Program-made: the position numbers and the translations under genes | Shown: piece by piece, positions 17,627 to 25,985 of the stretch | Layout: each line of letters begins with the position of its first letter | Position numbering within the stretch: the first letter of the stretch is position 1 | The notes under the pieces: generated by a model | Told to the model about the DNA's origin: nothing | The model's database searches: none | What the model saw: only the letters and a program-made list of their open reading frames with translations | DNA from: Desulfurococcaceae archaeon | Lineage (GTDB): Archaea > Thermoproteota > Thermoprotei_A > Sulfolobales > Desulfurococcaceae | Direction: 5' to 3' | NCBI GenBank assembly: GCA_020833225.1 | Contig: JAJHQS010000001.1 | Span: 1-64,000, forward strand | DNA: 64,000 nucleotides

Positions 17627-17665
17627 TTTAAACCTGTAAACTATAGGTTAAATAACTGTTAACCT
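17627..17665 (+). promoter_or_regulatory. pgk promoter with repeated half-sites
   Basis: TTTAAA at 17627-17632 is placed as a TATA box for the pgk-gap operon, with a transcript start expected near 17655 and a GAGGTGATG ribosome-binding site before the ATG at 17691. Overlapping it are three alternating half-sites: TTAAACCT (17628-17635), AGGTTAA (17645-17651) and TTAACCT (17659-17665). The last two form a 7-bp inverted repeat with a 7-nt spacer. Their position over the TATA box and start site suggests a repressor operator. This is inference from layout. Confidence 0.4.
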
Positions 17666-17690
17666 TAGTAAATCTTTGAGGTGATGTCAT

Positions 17691-18932
17691 ATGAGTGTTT
17701 GGACCATCCCTAAGTTACCTACTATAAGAGATCTTAACTTAAGAGAGAGAAAAGTATTTATGCGAATTGATATAAACGTACCTATAGAACCAGAGGAGGG
17801 AAAGATTCTTGACGATAGAAGAATTAGAGTACACGCGCAATACATTAGAAAAATAGTAGAAGAGTATAATCCAGCGCTTGTACTTGGATCCCATCAGAGT
17901 AGACCGGGCCAAGCGGATTTTACTACCTTAGAAAAACACGCAGAGCTTCTCATTAAATACTCTGGTCTTAATATAGAATTTGTACATGACGTGATAGGGC
18001 CAACTGCCCTTGAGAAAATAAGATCTCTAAAACCCGGCGAAATACTACTTCTAGATAACTTAAGATTAGTCTCAGAAGAGATATTAGAAGCGTCGCCAGA
18101 GCGACAGGCGTTAACCATTTTCGCTAGGAGGATAGCGTCGGTGGTAGAGTTTTACGTTAATGATGCTTTTGCAACTGCACATAGAAGTCAGCCAAGTATT
18201 GTTGGTTTACCCCTACTACTTCCCAGCGCTATTGGACCTGTCTTCGAGAAGGAGATAAATGCATTGAGTAGAGTTCTCTCGGAGAACGAGCCTCCGAGGA
18301 TATATGTTCTAGGGGGGAAGAAGGTTATAGAGCTTTTAAGGGTTATTGAGACTTTAGTGAGGAATAAAGCTGTTGATAGAATATTAACAGGTGGCTTACT
18401 AGCTCAACTTTTCCTCTTAGCTAAAGGTGTTGATATAGGTAGAGAAAATATAAAAGTGCTTGAAGAAAACGGAATATTACCTTACGTTTCAAGAGCCAGA
18501 TACTTGCTTATGCGGGGAGCCCCTATTGAAACTCCCATAGACTTTATAGTTAAAAGTGAGAGGGGTGTCGAAAACAAATATATAGGTAACATAGATGGAG
18601 TGATCATGGATATAGGTATACAGACAGCTAAAATATATGAAGAGCTAGTGAGAGAGTCAAAAGTAATAGTTCTTAGGGGACCATTAGGTGTCATAGAAGA
18701 AGAGGAGTTCAGACAGGGAACATTACGTATATTAGAAGCATCTTATCAATCTAAGGGCTTTGTACTCGTTGCTGGAGGACATCTGGCTTCAATGCTTACT
18801 AGTGATTGGGAAAGTTCAAATAAAGTTCACGTATCACTAGGAGGTAATGCTACATTACTCTTTATGAGTGGAGAAGAGTTGCCAGCTATTAAAGCAATGG
18901 AGTTATCGGCAAAGATGTTTCTTGGGTGGTAA
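17691..18932 (+). CDS. pgk: Phosphoglycerate kinase
   Basis: This cytoplasmic enzyme interconverts 1,3-bisphosphoglycerate and ADP with 3-phosphoglycerate and ATP. N-terminal substrate-binding residues are seen in 'FMRIDINVPIEPEEGKILDDRRIRVH' and 'GSHQSRPGQADF'. The C-terminal nucleotide domain has 'VLGGKKVIELLRVIETL' and 'VAGGHLASML'. Length (413 aa) is normal for archaea. ATG 17691 is preceded by GAGGTGATG. The 3' end overlaps gap by 7 bp, so the two glycolytic enzymes are translationally coupled. Confidence 0.95.
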   Translation: MSVWTIPKLPTIRDLNLRERKVFMRIDINVPIEPEEGKILDDRRIRVHAQYIRKIVEEYNPALVLGSHQSRPGQADFTTLEKHAELLIKYSGLNIEFVHDVIGPTALEKIRSLKPGEILLLDNLRLVSEEILEASPERQALTIFARRIASVVEFYVNDAFATAHRSQPSIVGLPLLLPSAIGPVFEKEINALSRVLSENEPPRIYVLGGKKVIELLRVIETLVRNKAVDRILTGGLLAQLFLLAKGVDIGRENIKVLEENGILPYVSRARYLLMRGAPIETPIDFIVKSERGVENKYIGNIDGVIMDIGIQTAKIYEELVRESKVIVLRGPLGVIEEEEFRQGTLRILEASYQSKGFVLVAGGHLASMLTSDWESSNKVHVSLGGNATLLFMSGEELPAIKAMELSAKMFLGW

Positions 18933-19975
18933 AGATACCGGTAAAAGTAGCTGTCAATGGCTATGGGACCATCGGCAAGCGTATTGCTACAAGTATATTG
19001 AGAAACGACGACTTCAAGCTTGTAGGGGTAGCAAAGTACACACCTGATTATAGAGCTTTAATAGCGGCTAGACAGGGGATAAAAATATATGTTCCCAGGG
19101 AGAAAGTAGAGGCATTTAAAGCTATAGGTATAGAGCCAGAGGGCTATATAGACTATTTACTAGAAGAGGCAGAACTCATATATGATGCTTCACCAGCTGG
19201 ACAAGGTGTTAAAAATAAAAAACTTTATGATAAGTTAAAGAAGCCGGTAGTGTTTCAAGGTGGAGAAGATCCTAGTATAGTAGAGGTGAGCTATAGTACT
19301 CTTTGTAACTACAGTAGCGTTCAGGGCAAAAGATATGTACGTGTTGTTAGTTGTAATACTACAGGACTACTTAGAATAATTTGTTCTCTAGGAGTAGAGA
19401 ATGTTAAGAGAGTTTTTGCAACAATTATCCGTAGAGCTAGTGACCCAGGTGAAGACCTTAAAGGACCCATTAACTCAATAAAACTAGATCTCGAGCAGAT
19501 TCCAAGTCATCATGCACTAGACGCAAAAACCGTGGTAAGGGACCTTAATATAGAAACTGTAGCAGTAGCAGTGCCATCTACATTAATGCATGTACATGTT
19601 CTCGAAGTATTCTTAAAAGACAAGTGCATTGATGTTGCTACACTTGAAAAATCAAGTCAAGGACGTGTTGTTGCCATACACTCAAAGCTTGCAGACACGA
19701 CGGGTAAGCTGATTGAAATTGCACGTGATCTTGGAAGATTTAGGAACGACCTCTACGAGAACATAGTGTTTACTAATACTTTTACATGTCGTAATAACGT
19801 GTTAACTTTAATTCAAGCAGTACATCAAGAAGCAATTGTGATACCAGAAAACATTGACGTGGCATATGGTATCATGAACCTTGAAACAGATGTCTATAGA
19901 GTTATTAGTAAAGTAAATAGTCTTTTTAGTATAGGAATAATTAAACAAATATTTTCTGGTGAAGGCTCTATATAA
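18926..19975 (+). CDS. gap: Archaeal (type II) phosphorylating glyceraldehyde-3-phosphate dehydrogenase
   Basis: This enzyme interconverts glyceraldehyde-3-phosphate and 1,3-bisphosphoglycerate with NAD(P) in the cytoplasm. The Rossmann motif 'VKVAVNGYGTIGKRIA' and the catalytic cysteine in 'VVSCNTTGLLRI' are present. Length is 349 aa, as in other archaeal GAPDHs. The start is GTG overlapping the pgk stop. With GAPOR in the same window, this enzyme probably serves mainly gluconeogenesis, as established in other hyperthermophilic archaea; that role is inferred here. Confidence 0.95.
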   Translation: MVKIPVKVAVNGYGTIGKRIATSILRNDDFKLVGVAKYTPDYRALIAARQGIKIYVPREKVEAFKAIGIEPEGYIDYLLEEAELIYDASPAGQGVKNKKLYDKLKKPVVFQGGEDPSIVEVSYSTLCNYSSVQGKRYVRVVSCNTTGLLRIICSLGVENVKRVFATIIRRASDPGEDLKGPINSIKLDLEQIPSHHALDAKTVVRDLNIETVAVAVPSTLMHVHVLEVFLKDKCIDVATLEKSSQGRVVAIHSKLADTTGKLIEIARDLGRFRNDLYENIVFTNTFTCRNNVLTLIQAVHQEAIVIPENIDVAYGIMNLETDVYRVISKVNSLFSIGIIKQIFSGEGSI

Positions 19976-19989
19976 ACTAGGTGTGTGCT

Positions 19990-20418
19990 ATGAATAGCGA
20001 GGCACCATCATATATAGTAAGTTTTTACTTTAGAAAAATACTTGTACCTATCGATGGAAGCGAGTCTAGTTATAGGGCGTTACAAGTTGCAGTAGATCTG
20101 GCGCAACACTATGGATCAAAAATAGTAGTTGTACATGTAAAGCCTAAAGGTACTAGCCTAATAGGTGAAAGAGATCCTATTACTAAGGCCAAAGAAAGGT
20201 TAAAGGGGACCTCGATCAGTATAGTGTATAAATATTTAGAATATGATCCTTTAAGCGATAGCCCCTCCTCTATGTTAGTAAGAGAGATCACTAGTGAAGG
20301 ATACGACCTAGTAGTAATAGGTGCTAGAGGCAAGAGCTTATTACCAGATCTTCATATAGGTAGTACAACACTATCACTTATAGTAAACACAGCTACTTCA
20401 ATATTTATTATTAGGTGA
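19990..20418 (+). CDS. Universal stress protein, UspA family
   Basis: This is a single-domain Usp of about 142 residues with the alpha/beta fold. The N-terminal 'KILVPIDGSESSYRALQVAVDLAQHYGSKIVVVHV' and the ATP-binding pattern G-x2-G-x9-G-S/T ('GARGKSLLPDLHIGSTT') are intact, so it probably binds ATP. The track starts at GTG 19981; AGGTGTG just upstream favours ATG 19990. It follows gap by 14 bp and is likely in the pgk-gap operon. Specific role unknown. Confidence 0.88.
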   Translation: MNSEAPSYIVSFYFRKILVPIDGSESSYRALQVAVDLAQHYGSKIVVVHVKPKGTSLIGERDPITKAKERLKGTSISIVYKYLEYDPLSDSPSSMLVREITSEGYDLVVIGARGKSLLPDLHIGSTTLSLIVNTATSIFIIR

Positions 20419-20503
20419 TACCTAGTATTATTATGCTAGCTAGTAGAGGGGTCTAAGAAGACTTTTTAGCTTCATTATTGCCTCTATTATCATTGTGAGA
20501 AAA

Positions 20504-22132
20504 ATGCCAATAATGGATATGGATTTAGTGGATAAGTTTAAGAAGCTCGGACACCCTGGACTCGCTAGAGATTATCTCAAGAAGCTAACAGTACATCACC
20601 GTGTTCAAGGCTCAATAGGCTTAATTGAGGCCTTAAAAGCTGTTAAAGAAATTATAGACGAGTTCGGTTTAGAGACTAAGATGATCGAAGTACCTGCTGA
20701 TAGTGAAAGAGGTTTTATGGAGAGCCCGATTTCATGGGATGTTAAAGGTGGATTTCTAGAGTTTAAACGTGGTAATACTTTGCTTGCTAGATACGACTAC
20801 AATGATCACCCCACTCTCATAGCAGCGCACTCACCCAAAGGCGAGGGTTGTGGTACTCTTAAATTATGTGTTAGTCTTGATAAATGTGAAGGAGAGAGCG
20901 TATTAGTAGAGGCACCAGCATATATTGCTTATAGAGAGCTAGATGCAGACTTATTAGTGCTATATGACAGTAATAGGTATCCAGAAGCAGTTCCCTATAC
21001 AGGGCTATTTCTAAGAAGTATTGAGGTGAAAAAGAAGCCCGCTGTCTTCAATATACCAGCTTCAATAGCTACTAAGCTTATTTCGCAGATTCAAAAAGGA
21101 TTAGAAATAGAAGTTTGTTGGAGTTCTAATACAGTGTATGTAGAGAGACCTCACTATATGCTCTTAGCTCATAGAGGTGATTCTCAAGGAGTTCTCTATA
21201 TTAGCCATATTTGTCACCCTAAACCAGGAGGACATGATAATGCAAGTGGCAGTGTTGCAAATATTCTCGTAGCTTATATTTTATCTCAAATGCGTGAAAT
21301 AAGTCATACTCACGTATGGGTCCCTGAATATACAGGAACAATATTTTTAAGGGAGCATCTGCCTGGAGAGCCTCTCGGGGTAATTAACTTAGACATGGTT
21401 GGATCTAAGCAGTGGATAACTGATTCAACACTAAATATAATTATATCCCCGCTCTTCATTAAGCAGAAGATCTCAGCATATACGTTCTTAGCTTCTAAAG
21501 CCATACTAGATGAGGCGCCTTCGTTTGGGGGGTTTAAGTTACCGCGATATAGATACTCTTTCTCGCCTTATAGTGCTGGAAGCGATCATGACGTTACTAT
21601 TGGGTGGGGGTTAGATAGTGTAATGCTGAATGAATGGCCTAGTAAATACTATCACACAGACATGGATGATATAGACTCGATCTCACCTAAAAATCTTACT
21701 AATATAGCCATTATAACATCACTTGCGGGAGTATTAACACATAAACTACATAGAGAGGACAGCGTTCTTGAAGCTTTTAATAGTCATTTGAAGTCTTGGT
21801 ATGCTATTGAGGCGTTAAAATATGGAATTGATATTAGCATATTGAGTAAAGTATTAGAGAACGGACTTAACCCAAGTAGTATTAATAAACTTATAACACC
21901 ATTGGCGTTAAAAATATTCTACAAGAAGTTTGGTAGAGAGTTATATATGAAGATCAGGGAGTTAAAAGGGGCATATAGCTTTTTCACATTATATGCGCCA
22001 CTAGCATATATAAATAATATTCAAGATCCAGTCACGTTATTTCAGGTAGAGAACTTATTAGCGTGGAATACTGAGGAGAGAAAATTTATAGAGGATGTAT
22101 GGGATAAGATCAGGGAAGACATTTTAAAGTGA
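20504..22132 (+). CDS. M28-like metallopeptidase (DUF4910/aminopeptidase type)
   Basis: This is a predicted zinc aminopeptidase. A helical N-terminal part (residues 1-100) and an inserted PA-like domain (about 100-200) precede the M28-like catalytic domain. Metal-binding motifs are visible: 'HICHPKPGGHDNASGS' (about 241-253), 'VINLDMVGS' and 'SAGSDHDV'. The C-terminal 100 residues form a helical, winged-helix-like extension. There is no signal peptide, so it is probably cytoplasmic and could finish digestion of imported peptides. ATG 20504 with GTGAG 4 nt upstream is preferred over the track's GTG 20495. It is 6 bp from pheT. Confidence 0.78.
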   Translation: MPIMDMDLVDKFKKLGHPGLARDYLKKLTVHHRVQGSIGLIEALKAVKEIIDEFGLETKMIEVPADSERGFMESPISWDVKGGFLEFKRGNTLLARYDYNDHPTLIAAHSPKGEGCGTLKLCVSLDKCEGESVLVEAPAYIAYRELDADLLVLYDSNRYPEAVPYTGLFLRSIEVKKKPAVFNIPASIATKLISQIQKGLEIEVCWSSNTVYVERPHYMLLAHRGDSQGVLYISHICHPKPGGHDNASGSVANILVAYILSQMREISHTHVWVPEYTGTIFLREHLPGEPLGVINLDMVGSKQWITDSTLNIIISPLFIKQKISAYTFLASKAILDEAPSFGGFKLPRYRYSFSPYSAGSDHDVTIGWGLDSVMLNEWPSKYYHTDMDDIDSISPKNLTNIAIITSLAGVLTHKLHREDSVLEAFNSHLKSWYAIEALKYGIDISILSKVLENGLNPSSINKLITPLALKIFYKKFGRELYMKIRELKGAYSFFTLYAPLAYINNIQDPVTLFQVENLLAWNTEERKFIEDVWDKIREDILK

Positions 22133-22138
22133 TGTAAT

Positions 22139-23812
22139 GTGCCTGTAATAAGAGTTAGTAGGCGTGAACTTGAAAGCTTACTAGAAGTAAAACTCACTAT
22201 AAGTGACATTTATAAGGTATTAACGAGACTCAAGTGTGAGGTTGAACGTGTAGAGAATGATGAAATAGAGTATGAAGCTACGAGCGATAGACCAGATCTC
22301 TACAGTGTAGAGGGGCTTTCCAGGGCTATGAGGCCATGGTTAGGATTAGCATGGAAACCCCATACTATTATAAGATCCGGCGTTACTGGGTATGCAGAGA
22401 ATATACCGGAAAGACCCTATGTAGCTTTAGCTATAGTTAAAGACCTCGAATTATCTTCCGAAGCCATATCTCAGATAATGGGGTTGCAAGAAAAAATAGC
22501 TCAGACATATGGGCGTTCGCGTAGAAAAGTTAGTATAGGCCTTTACGACCTAGATATACTTAAACCGCCAATATTCTATAAGCTCGTAGATCCCTATAAA
22601 ACCAAGTTTAGACCTCTCGGCGAGAAAGAATTAATGAGTTTAAGAGAGATTTTAAAAAGAACTGAGAAGGGTTTAATTTACGGCCATATAATTGAAAAAA
22701 TGGATAAATTTCCTGTTTTACAGGATTCAGAGGAAAAAATATTGAGTCTAGTGCCTGTGATTAATAACGAGGAGTGTAAGATAACTGAGAATACTCGGCA
22801 TGTTTTAATAGATGCTACAGGTACAAGTCTAGAAGACGTAGTGAACGCTGTTACAATAATGGCTACTAGTATTGCTGAGAGATCTAAGACGCGATTAATA
22901 GAGCAAGTGTTAGTGGCTTATTCCACAGGATTAGTAATTGGAGCACCACGTGTGAAAGGCGCTGTTATCGATGTAAATGTTACAGATGTAAATAACTTAT
23001 TAGGAATATCTCTTACAGTAAATGATATCAAGGACTTTCTTGAAAAATATCACTATTACAAAATTTTACGTATAGGCAACGATATACTTACTGTTGAAGC
23101 ACCCATATATAGAATTGACGTTAAATCTTGGGTCGATATAGCTGAAGATGTAGCAATAGCCTATGGATACGATAAGCTTGGTTTTGAAGCACAAAGCCTA
23201 GCTCCTTCTACTTCAATAGGCCGTATACACCCCGTAGAATATTTCTCAAGGATTATAAGAGATATAATGGTGGGATTAGGCTTCCACGAGGTAGCGAACT
23301 ATATTATGAGTAATAGATATGTGCAATTAGAGTTATTAGGAGCACCATGGGAGATGTTCCTCGTAGAGAATCCTAGATCAGAGAGATTTGAAGGCTTAAG
23401 AATATGGTTAACTCCAGGTCTACTTCTCACACTCCTTGAAAATGCCGATAAATATAGTAGGTTAAAAATATTCGAAATAGGAGATGTTGTAATACCTGAT
23501 GAAACCTTTGAGACAAGAGCTAGAGTTGATAGAAGGCTTTCTTTGCTTATTTACCATGAAAAAGCCACTTTGACAGATGGTCTCATACATATAAAAGCCT
23601 TAATGAAAGAACTTGGACTTGAAGTATCTTTTAGTAAAGGATTAATGCCTGGATTTTTACCAGAAAGGACAGCACTAATAAATAGTTGTGGTGAAAATAT
23701 AGGATTCGTAGGTGAAGTGCATCCCAAAATACTACTTAAATTAGAACTTAAAAACCCGGTAGTCATAGCAGAGATCTCTCTTAGTAAAATTTTAAGTAAC
23801 TGTTTTAAATAA
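22139..23812 (+). CDS. pheT: Phenylalanine--tRNA ligase beta subunit
   Basis: This is the structural and editing subunit of PheRS. At 557 aa it has the short archaeal/eukaryotic form. The N-terminal 'EIEYEATSDRPDLYSVEGLSRAMRPWLG' begins the B1/B3-B4 region. The central 'HVLIDATGTSLEDVVNAVTIMATSIAERS' is typical, and the C-terminal class II-like fold includes 'YDKLGFEAQSLAPSTSIGRIHP' and 'ENPRSERFEGLRIWLTPGLLLTL'. It starts with GTG 6 bp after the peptidase gene. pheS is 13 kb upstream. Confidence 0.95.
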   Translation: MPVIRVSRRELESLLEVKLTISDIYKVLTRLKCEVERVENDEIEYEATSDRPDLYSVEGLSRAMRPWLGLAWKPHTIIRSGVTGYAENIPERPYVALAIVKDLELSSEAISQIMGLQEKIAQTYGRSRRKVSIGLYDLDILKPPIFYKLVDPYKTKFRPLGEKELMSLREILKRTEKGLIYGHIIEKMDKFPVLQDSEEKILSLVPVINNEECKITENTRHVLIDATGTSLEDVVNAVTIMATSIAERSKTRLIEQVLVAYSTGLVIGAPRVKGAVIDVNVTDVNNLLGISLTVNDIKDFLEKYHYYKILRIGNDILTVEAPIYRIDVKSWVDIAEDVAIAYGYDKLGFEAQSLAPSTSIGRIHPVEYFSRIIRDIMVGLGFHEVANYIMSNRYVQLELLGAPWEMFLVENPRSERFEGLRIWLTPGLLLTLLENADKYSRLKIFEIGDVVIPDETFETRARVDRRLSLLIYHEKATLTDGLIHIKALMKELGLEVSFSKGLMPGFLPERTALINSCGENIGFVGEVHPKILLKLELKNPVVIAEISLSKILSNCFK

Positions 23813-23821
23813 GTAGTTAAC

Positions 23822-23881
23822 AGAGGATGAAGCTTGGAAGGGATGACCTTTAAAGGGATGAATTGACGGGCCTTGCTGATT
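23822..23881 (+). ncRNA. Candidate C/D box guide sRNA downstream of pheT
   Basis: AGGATGA at 23824-23830 (one mismatch to the C consensus) and CTGA at 23876-23879 are 56 nt end to end, the normal sRNA size. An internal GGGATGA (23855-23861) fits C' and ATGA (23843-23846) fits D'. The guide before D is ATTGACGGGCCTTG and the guide before D' is AGCTTGGAAGGG. TTGACGGGC is complementary to a GCCCGTCAA string of the kind found near the 3' decoding end of 16S rRNA, but this was not verified. There is no separate TATA box, so it could be processed from the pheT transcript. Confidence 0.4.
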
Positions 23882-24005
23882 AACTAGGGAGAAATGTCAT
23901 AGCCGCTTCTTTATCAGTAGGTTTTAGACAGGAACTATTGTACTAATAAGAGCTTTTCAGCGATTAATGCGATCTTTTCTGTTTCGCACACTTAGCAGAG
24001 GTTAA

Positions 24006-24530
24006 TTATTTGTCAATGTAATTATGCGCTTGGTCTTCGTGTATGTGAACACCCTCAAATCTATTTACTTCTTCAAGGAGATGGTTGACTATGTTTACGA
24101 GTATTTCAAGGCCTAATATTACTCCTTGTGGAGAACCAGGTAGCACTGTGGAGATTTTACCGTCGTGGAGTATGCAGAGCGCTGTCCTAGAGAGTATAGC
24201 TCTATATCCTATTCTCTGCATTGAGAGAGCTCTAAAGAGCTCTCCAAATCCAGGCATACATCTCCATGCAATATTCTCGACAACGTCGACTGTAATGTCT
24301 CGAGGACTTGGCCCTGTACCTCCTAAGAGCACTAATACTTTGCCATTAGCCTCTCTAATAGCTCTCAAGATCTCTCTATAATTATTTCTAATAATCTTTT
24401 TTCTACTAATGCAATATCCCCTCTCCTCTAAAAATTTCTTTGCAATTTCGCCACTAACATCTTCTTGAGGATTCTCTGCTACCCTATCACTAACAACAAT
24501 AATTTCAAAGCACGATGTAGTAGTATTCAC
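24006..24530 (-). CDS. moaB: MoaB/MogA-type molybdopterin adenylyltransferase
   Basis: This enzyme activates molybdopterin with ATP before molybdenum or tungsten is inserted. The core motifs are 'VLLGGTGPSPRDITVDVVE', 'MPGFGELFRALSMQRIGYRAILSR' and 'STVLPGSPQGVILGLEIL'. Length (174 aa) is typical. It is the last gene of a minus-strand cluster with ogt and a DUF89 gene, divergent from moaACDE. Together the window holds most of the pterin pathway needed by the tungsten enzyme GAPOR. Confidence 0.9.
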   Translation of the reverse strand: MNTTTSCFEIIVVSDRVAENPQEDVSGEIAKKFLEERGYCISRKKIIRNNYREILRAIREANGKVLVLLGGTGPSPRDITVDVVENIAWRCMPGFGELFRALSMQRIGYRAILSRTALCILHDGKISTVLPGSPQGVILGLEILVNIVNHLLEEVNRFEGVHIHEDQAHNYIDK

Positions 24531-24580
24531 TTTTTAACACCACGTAGGAGTATACAACTATCAAATTTAATTATTATTTT

Positions 24581-24952
24581 CTAATCTAGAGCTTTAATTA
24601 GTTCTGAGAGTTCTATAAAATGCTCTTTTGAGACATGATCGTCTTTAACTTGTACACCTTCAAGTGCTAAAAGCTTCTTTTTGAACTCTTTACCGAGGAC
24701 ACGGTAACCTCCTATACGCATATCCCTATGTATAACTCTGTGACACGGTATGATGATGATATCCTGGTTCTTAGCTAGGCACTGTGCAACAATACGTGGA
24801 TGTATATTAAGTAATTTAGCTATACTTAAATAGCTTGTTACAAATCCTTGAGGTATAAGCTGTACTAATATGTAAATGGCTTGACAGAGGTCATTAAGCG
24901 AGGCTCTTTTAAACACTATTTTTTCTCCCCTAGCTTTAGCTACAATAAGCAC
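24581..24952 (-). CDS. ogt: O6-alkylguanine-DNA alkyltransferase (catalytic domain only)
   Basis: This suicide enzyme removes alkyl groups from O6 of guanine in DNA. The active-site motif 'IIPCHRVI' holds the acceptor cysteine, so it is not an inactive ATL protein. The helix-turn-helix and arginine-finger region is seen in 'GFVTSYLSIAKLLNIHPRIVAQCLAKN'. At 123 aa it lacks the N-terminal ribonuclease-H-like domain of full-length Ogt. The GTG start directly abuts the TGA of the DUF89 gene, so the two are translationally coupled. Confidence 0.87.
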   Translation of the reverse strand: MLIVAKARGEKIVFKRASLNDLCQAIYILVQLIPQGFVTSYLSIAKLLNIHPRIVAQCLAKNQDIIIIPCHRVIHRDMRIGGYRVLGKEFKKKLLALEGVQVKDDHVSKEHFIELSELIKALD

Positions 24953-25849
24953 TCAAAGCTCACCAGTCTTTCTGAAGAGACAAATAATTTTGCCTCTGGA
25001 GCCGGCACCTATTGTGCTGGCCACAGGATCACATTTAGCTACAAGTATAAACACTACAGGTTTATCTAAAAATTGCTCACTGAGATATTCATAATGGCTC
25101 ATGCCCTTAGCGACTATTAAATCAGCTTTTTCTATACTTTTCAATGCTTCTTCACTTAAATTCTCAATGTGTATAGTTGAACCCTGATAAGCTACAACTC
25201 CATCTAGAGCGCTAGTTAGTCCGCTAGATACAGCATCATAGATGGTTACATCGTTTTGGAAGCCTGGATCCTCTTTTACAAAGCCATATACGCTATTGCC
25301 CATATACCTGATCTCTCTGATTAGTAACATGTCGTAAATAGATTCACCAGCATTATCAAACAACCATAATACATTTAACCCCCCTTTTCTTACTACCTCG
25401 TAAAATTCACGTACATGGTCAATAAATAACTCGGCCTTCTCAACCTTTAAAGGATCTATACTTACTATATTAGCGCTGTGTTCAGCTACACCATAGTCAA
25501 TAATATTAGCAATGCCTGAGAGCTTAACGAGATATCTAAATCTCTCGTAATTGTTTATTAGTCTAGCTGAGTATTCTTCGTGAACATGTAGATCACGTAG
25601 TGCTTGTAGATTAGATATTGACTTAATTTTCTCATAGTAAGTAATTACTTCAGGTAGTTTTAAAATCACATACCTAAATGTAATTGTAGCAAGTTGTGTC
25701 AGCTCTTTGTCTAATGAAAACTCTTCAATCAATAGCTTAAGTAGCTCTTTAGCCACTTGAATTTTAAGCTTGTCAGGAATACTTGTACTTTCTATTTCTC
25801 GTAATCTCACAGATAGAATACATCTTAAACACTCAGGCTCAGGCTTCAT
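24953..25849 (-). CDS. DUF89 family metal-dependent phosphatase (damage-control/ARMT1-like)
   Basis: DUF89 proteins are metal-dependent phosphatases thought to hydrolyse damaged or surplus phosphometabolites. The N-terminus shows 'PECLRCILSVRLREIE', with paired cysteines typical of the archaeal subfamily. The metal-site motif 'LFDNAGESIYDMLLI' and the later 'DLIVAKGMSHYEYLSEQ' are both family hallmarks. GGTGAT 7 nt before ATG 25849 places the start 4 codons inside the track ORF. It is followed without a gap by ogt and then moaB. Substrate unknown. Confidence 0.82.
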   Translation of the reverse strand: MKPEPECLRCILSVRLREIESTSIPDKLKIQVAKELLKLLIEEFSLDKELTQLATITFRYVILKLPEVITYYEKIKSISNLQALRDLHVHEEYSARLINNYERFRYLVKLSGIANIIDYGVAEHSANIVSIDPLKVEKAELFIDHVREFYEVVRKGGLNVLWLFDNAGESIYDMLLIREIRYMGNSVYGFVKEDPGFQNDVTIYDAVSSGLTSALDGVVAYQGSTIHIENLSEEALKSIEKADLIVAKGMSHYEYLSEQFLDKPVVFILVAKCDPVASTIGAGSRGKIICLFRKTGEL

Positions 25850-25985
25850 TGCAATAATCACCTATGCTATTACAATTCAGAGTTTACTAGAAAGAAGTTA
25901 TTTAATTTAGCTATTTAGCAACTATATTGCAGATGTATATTTACCCTAGGTGTTTTAAGATAAGTTAGATGAGAGGTAATGTTTT

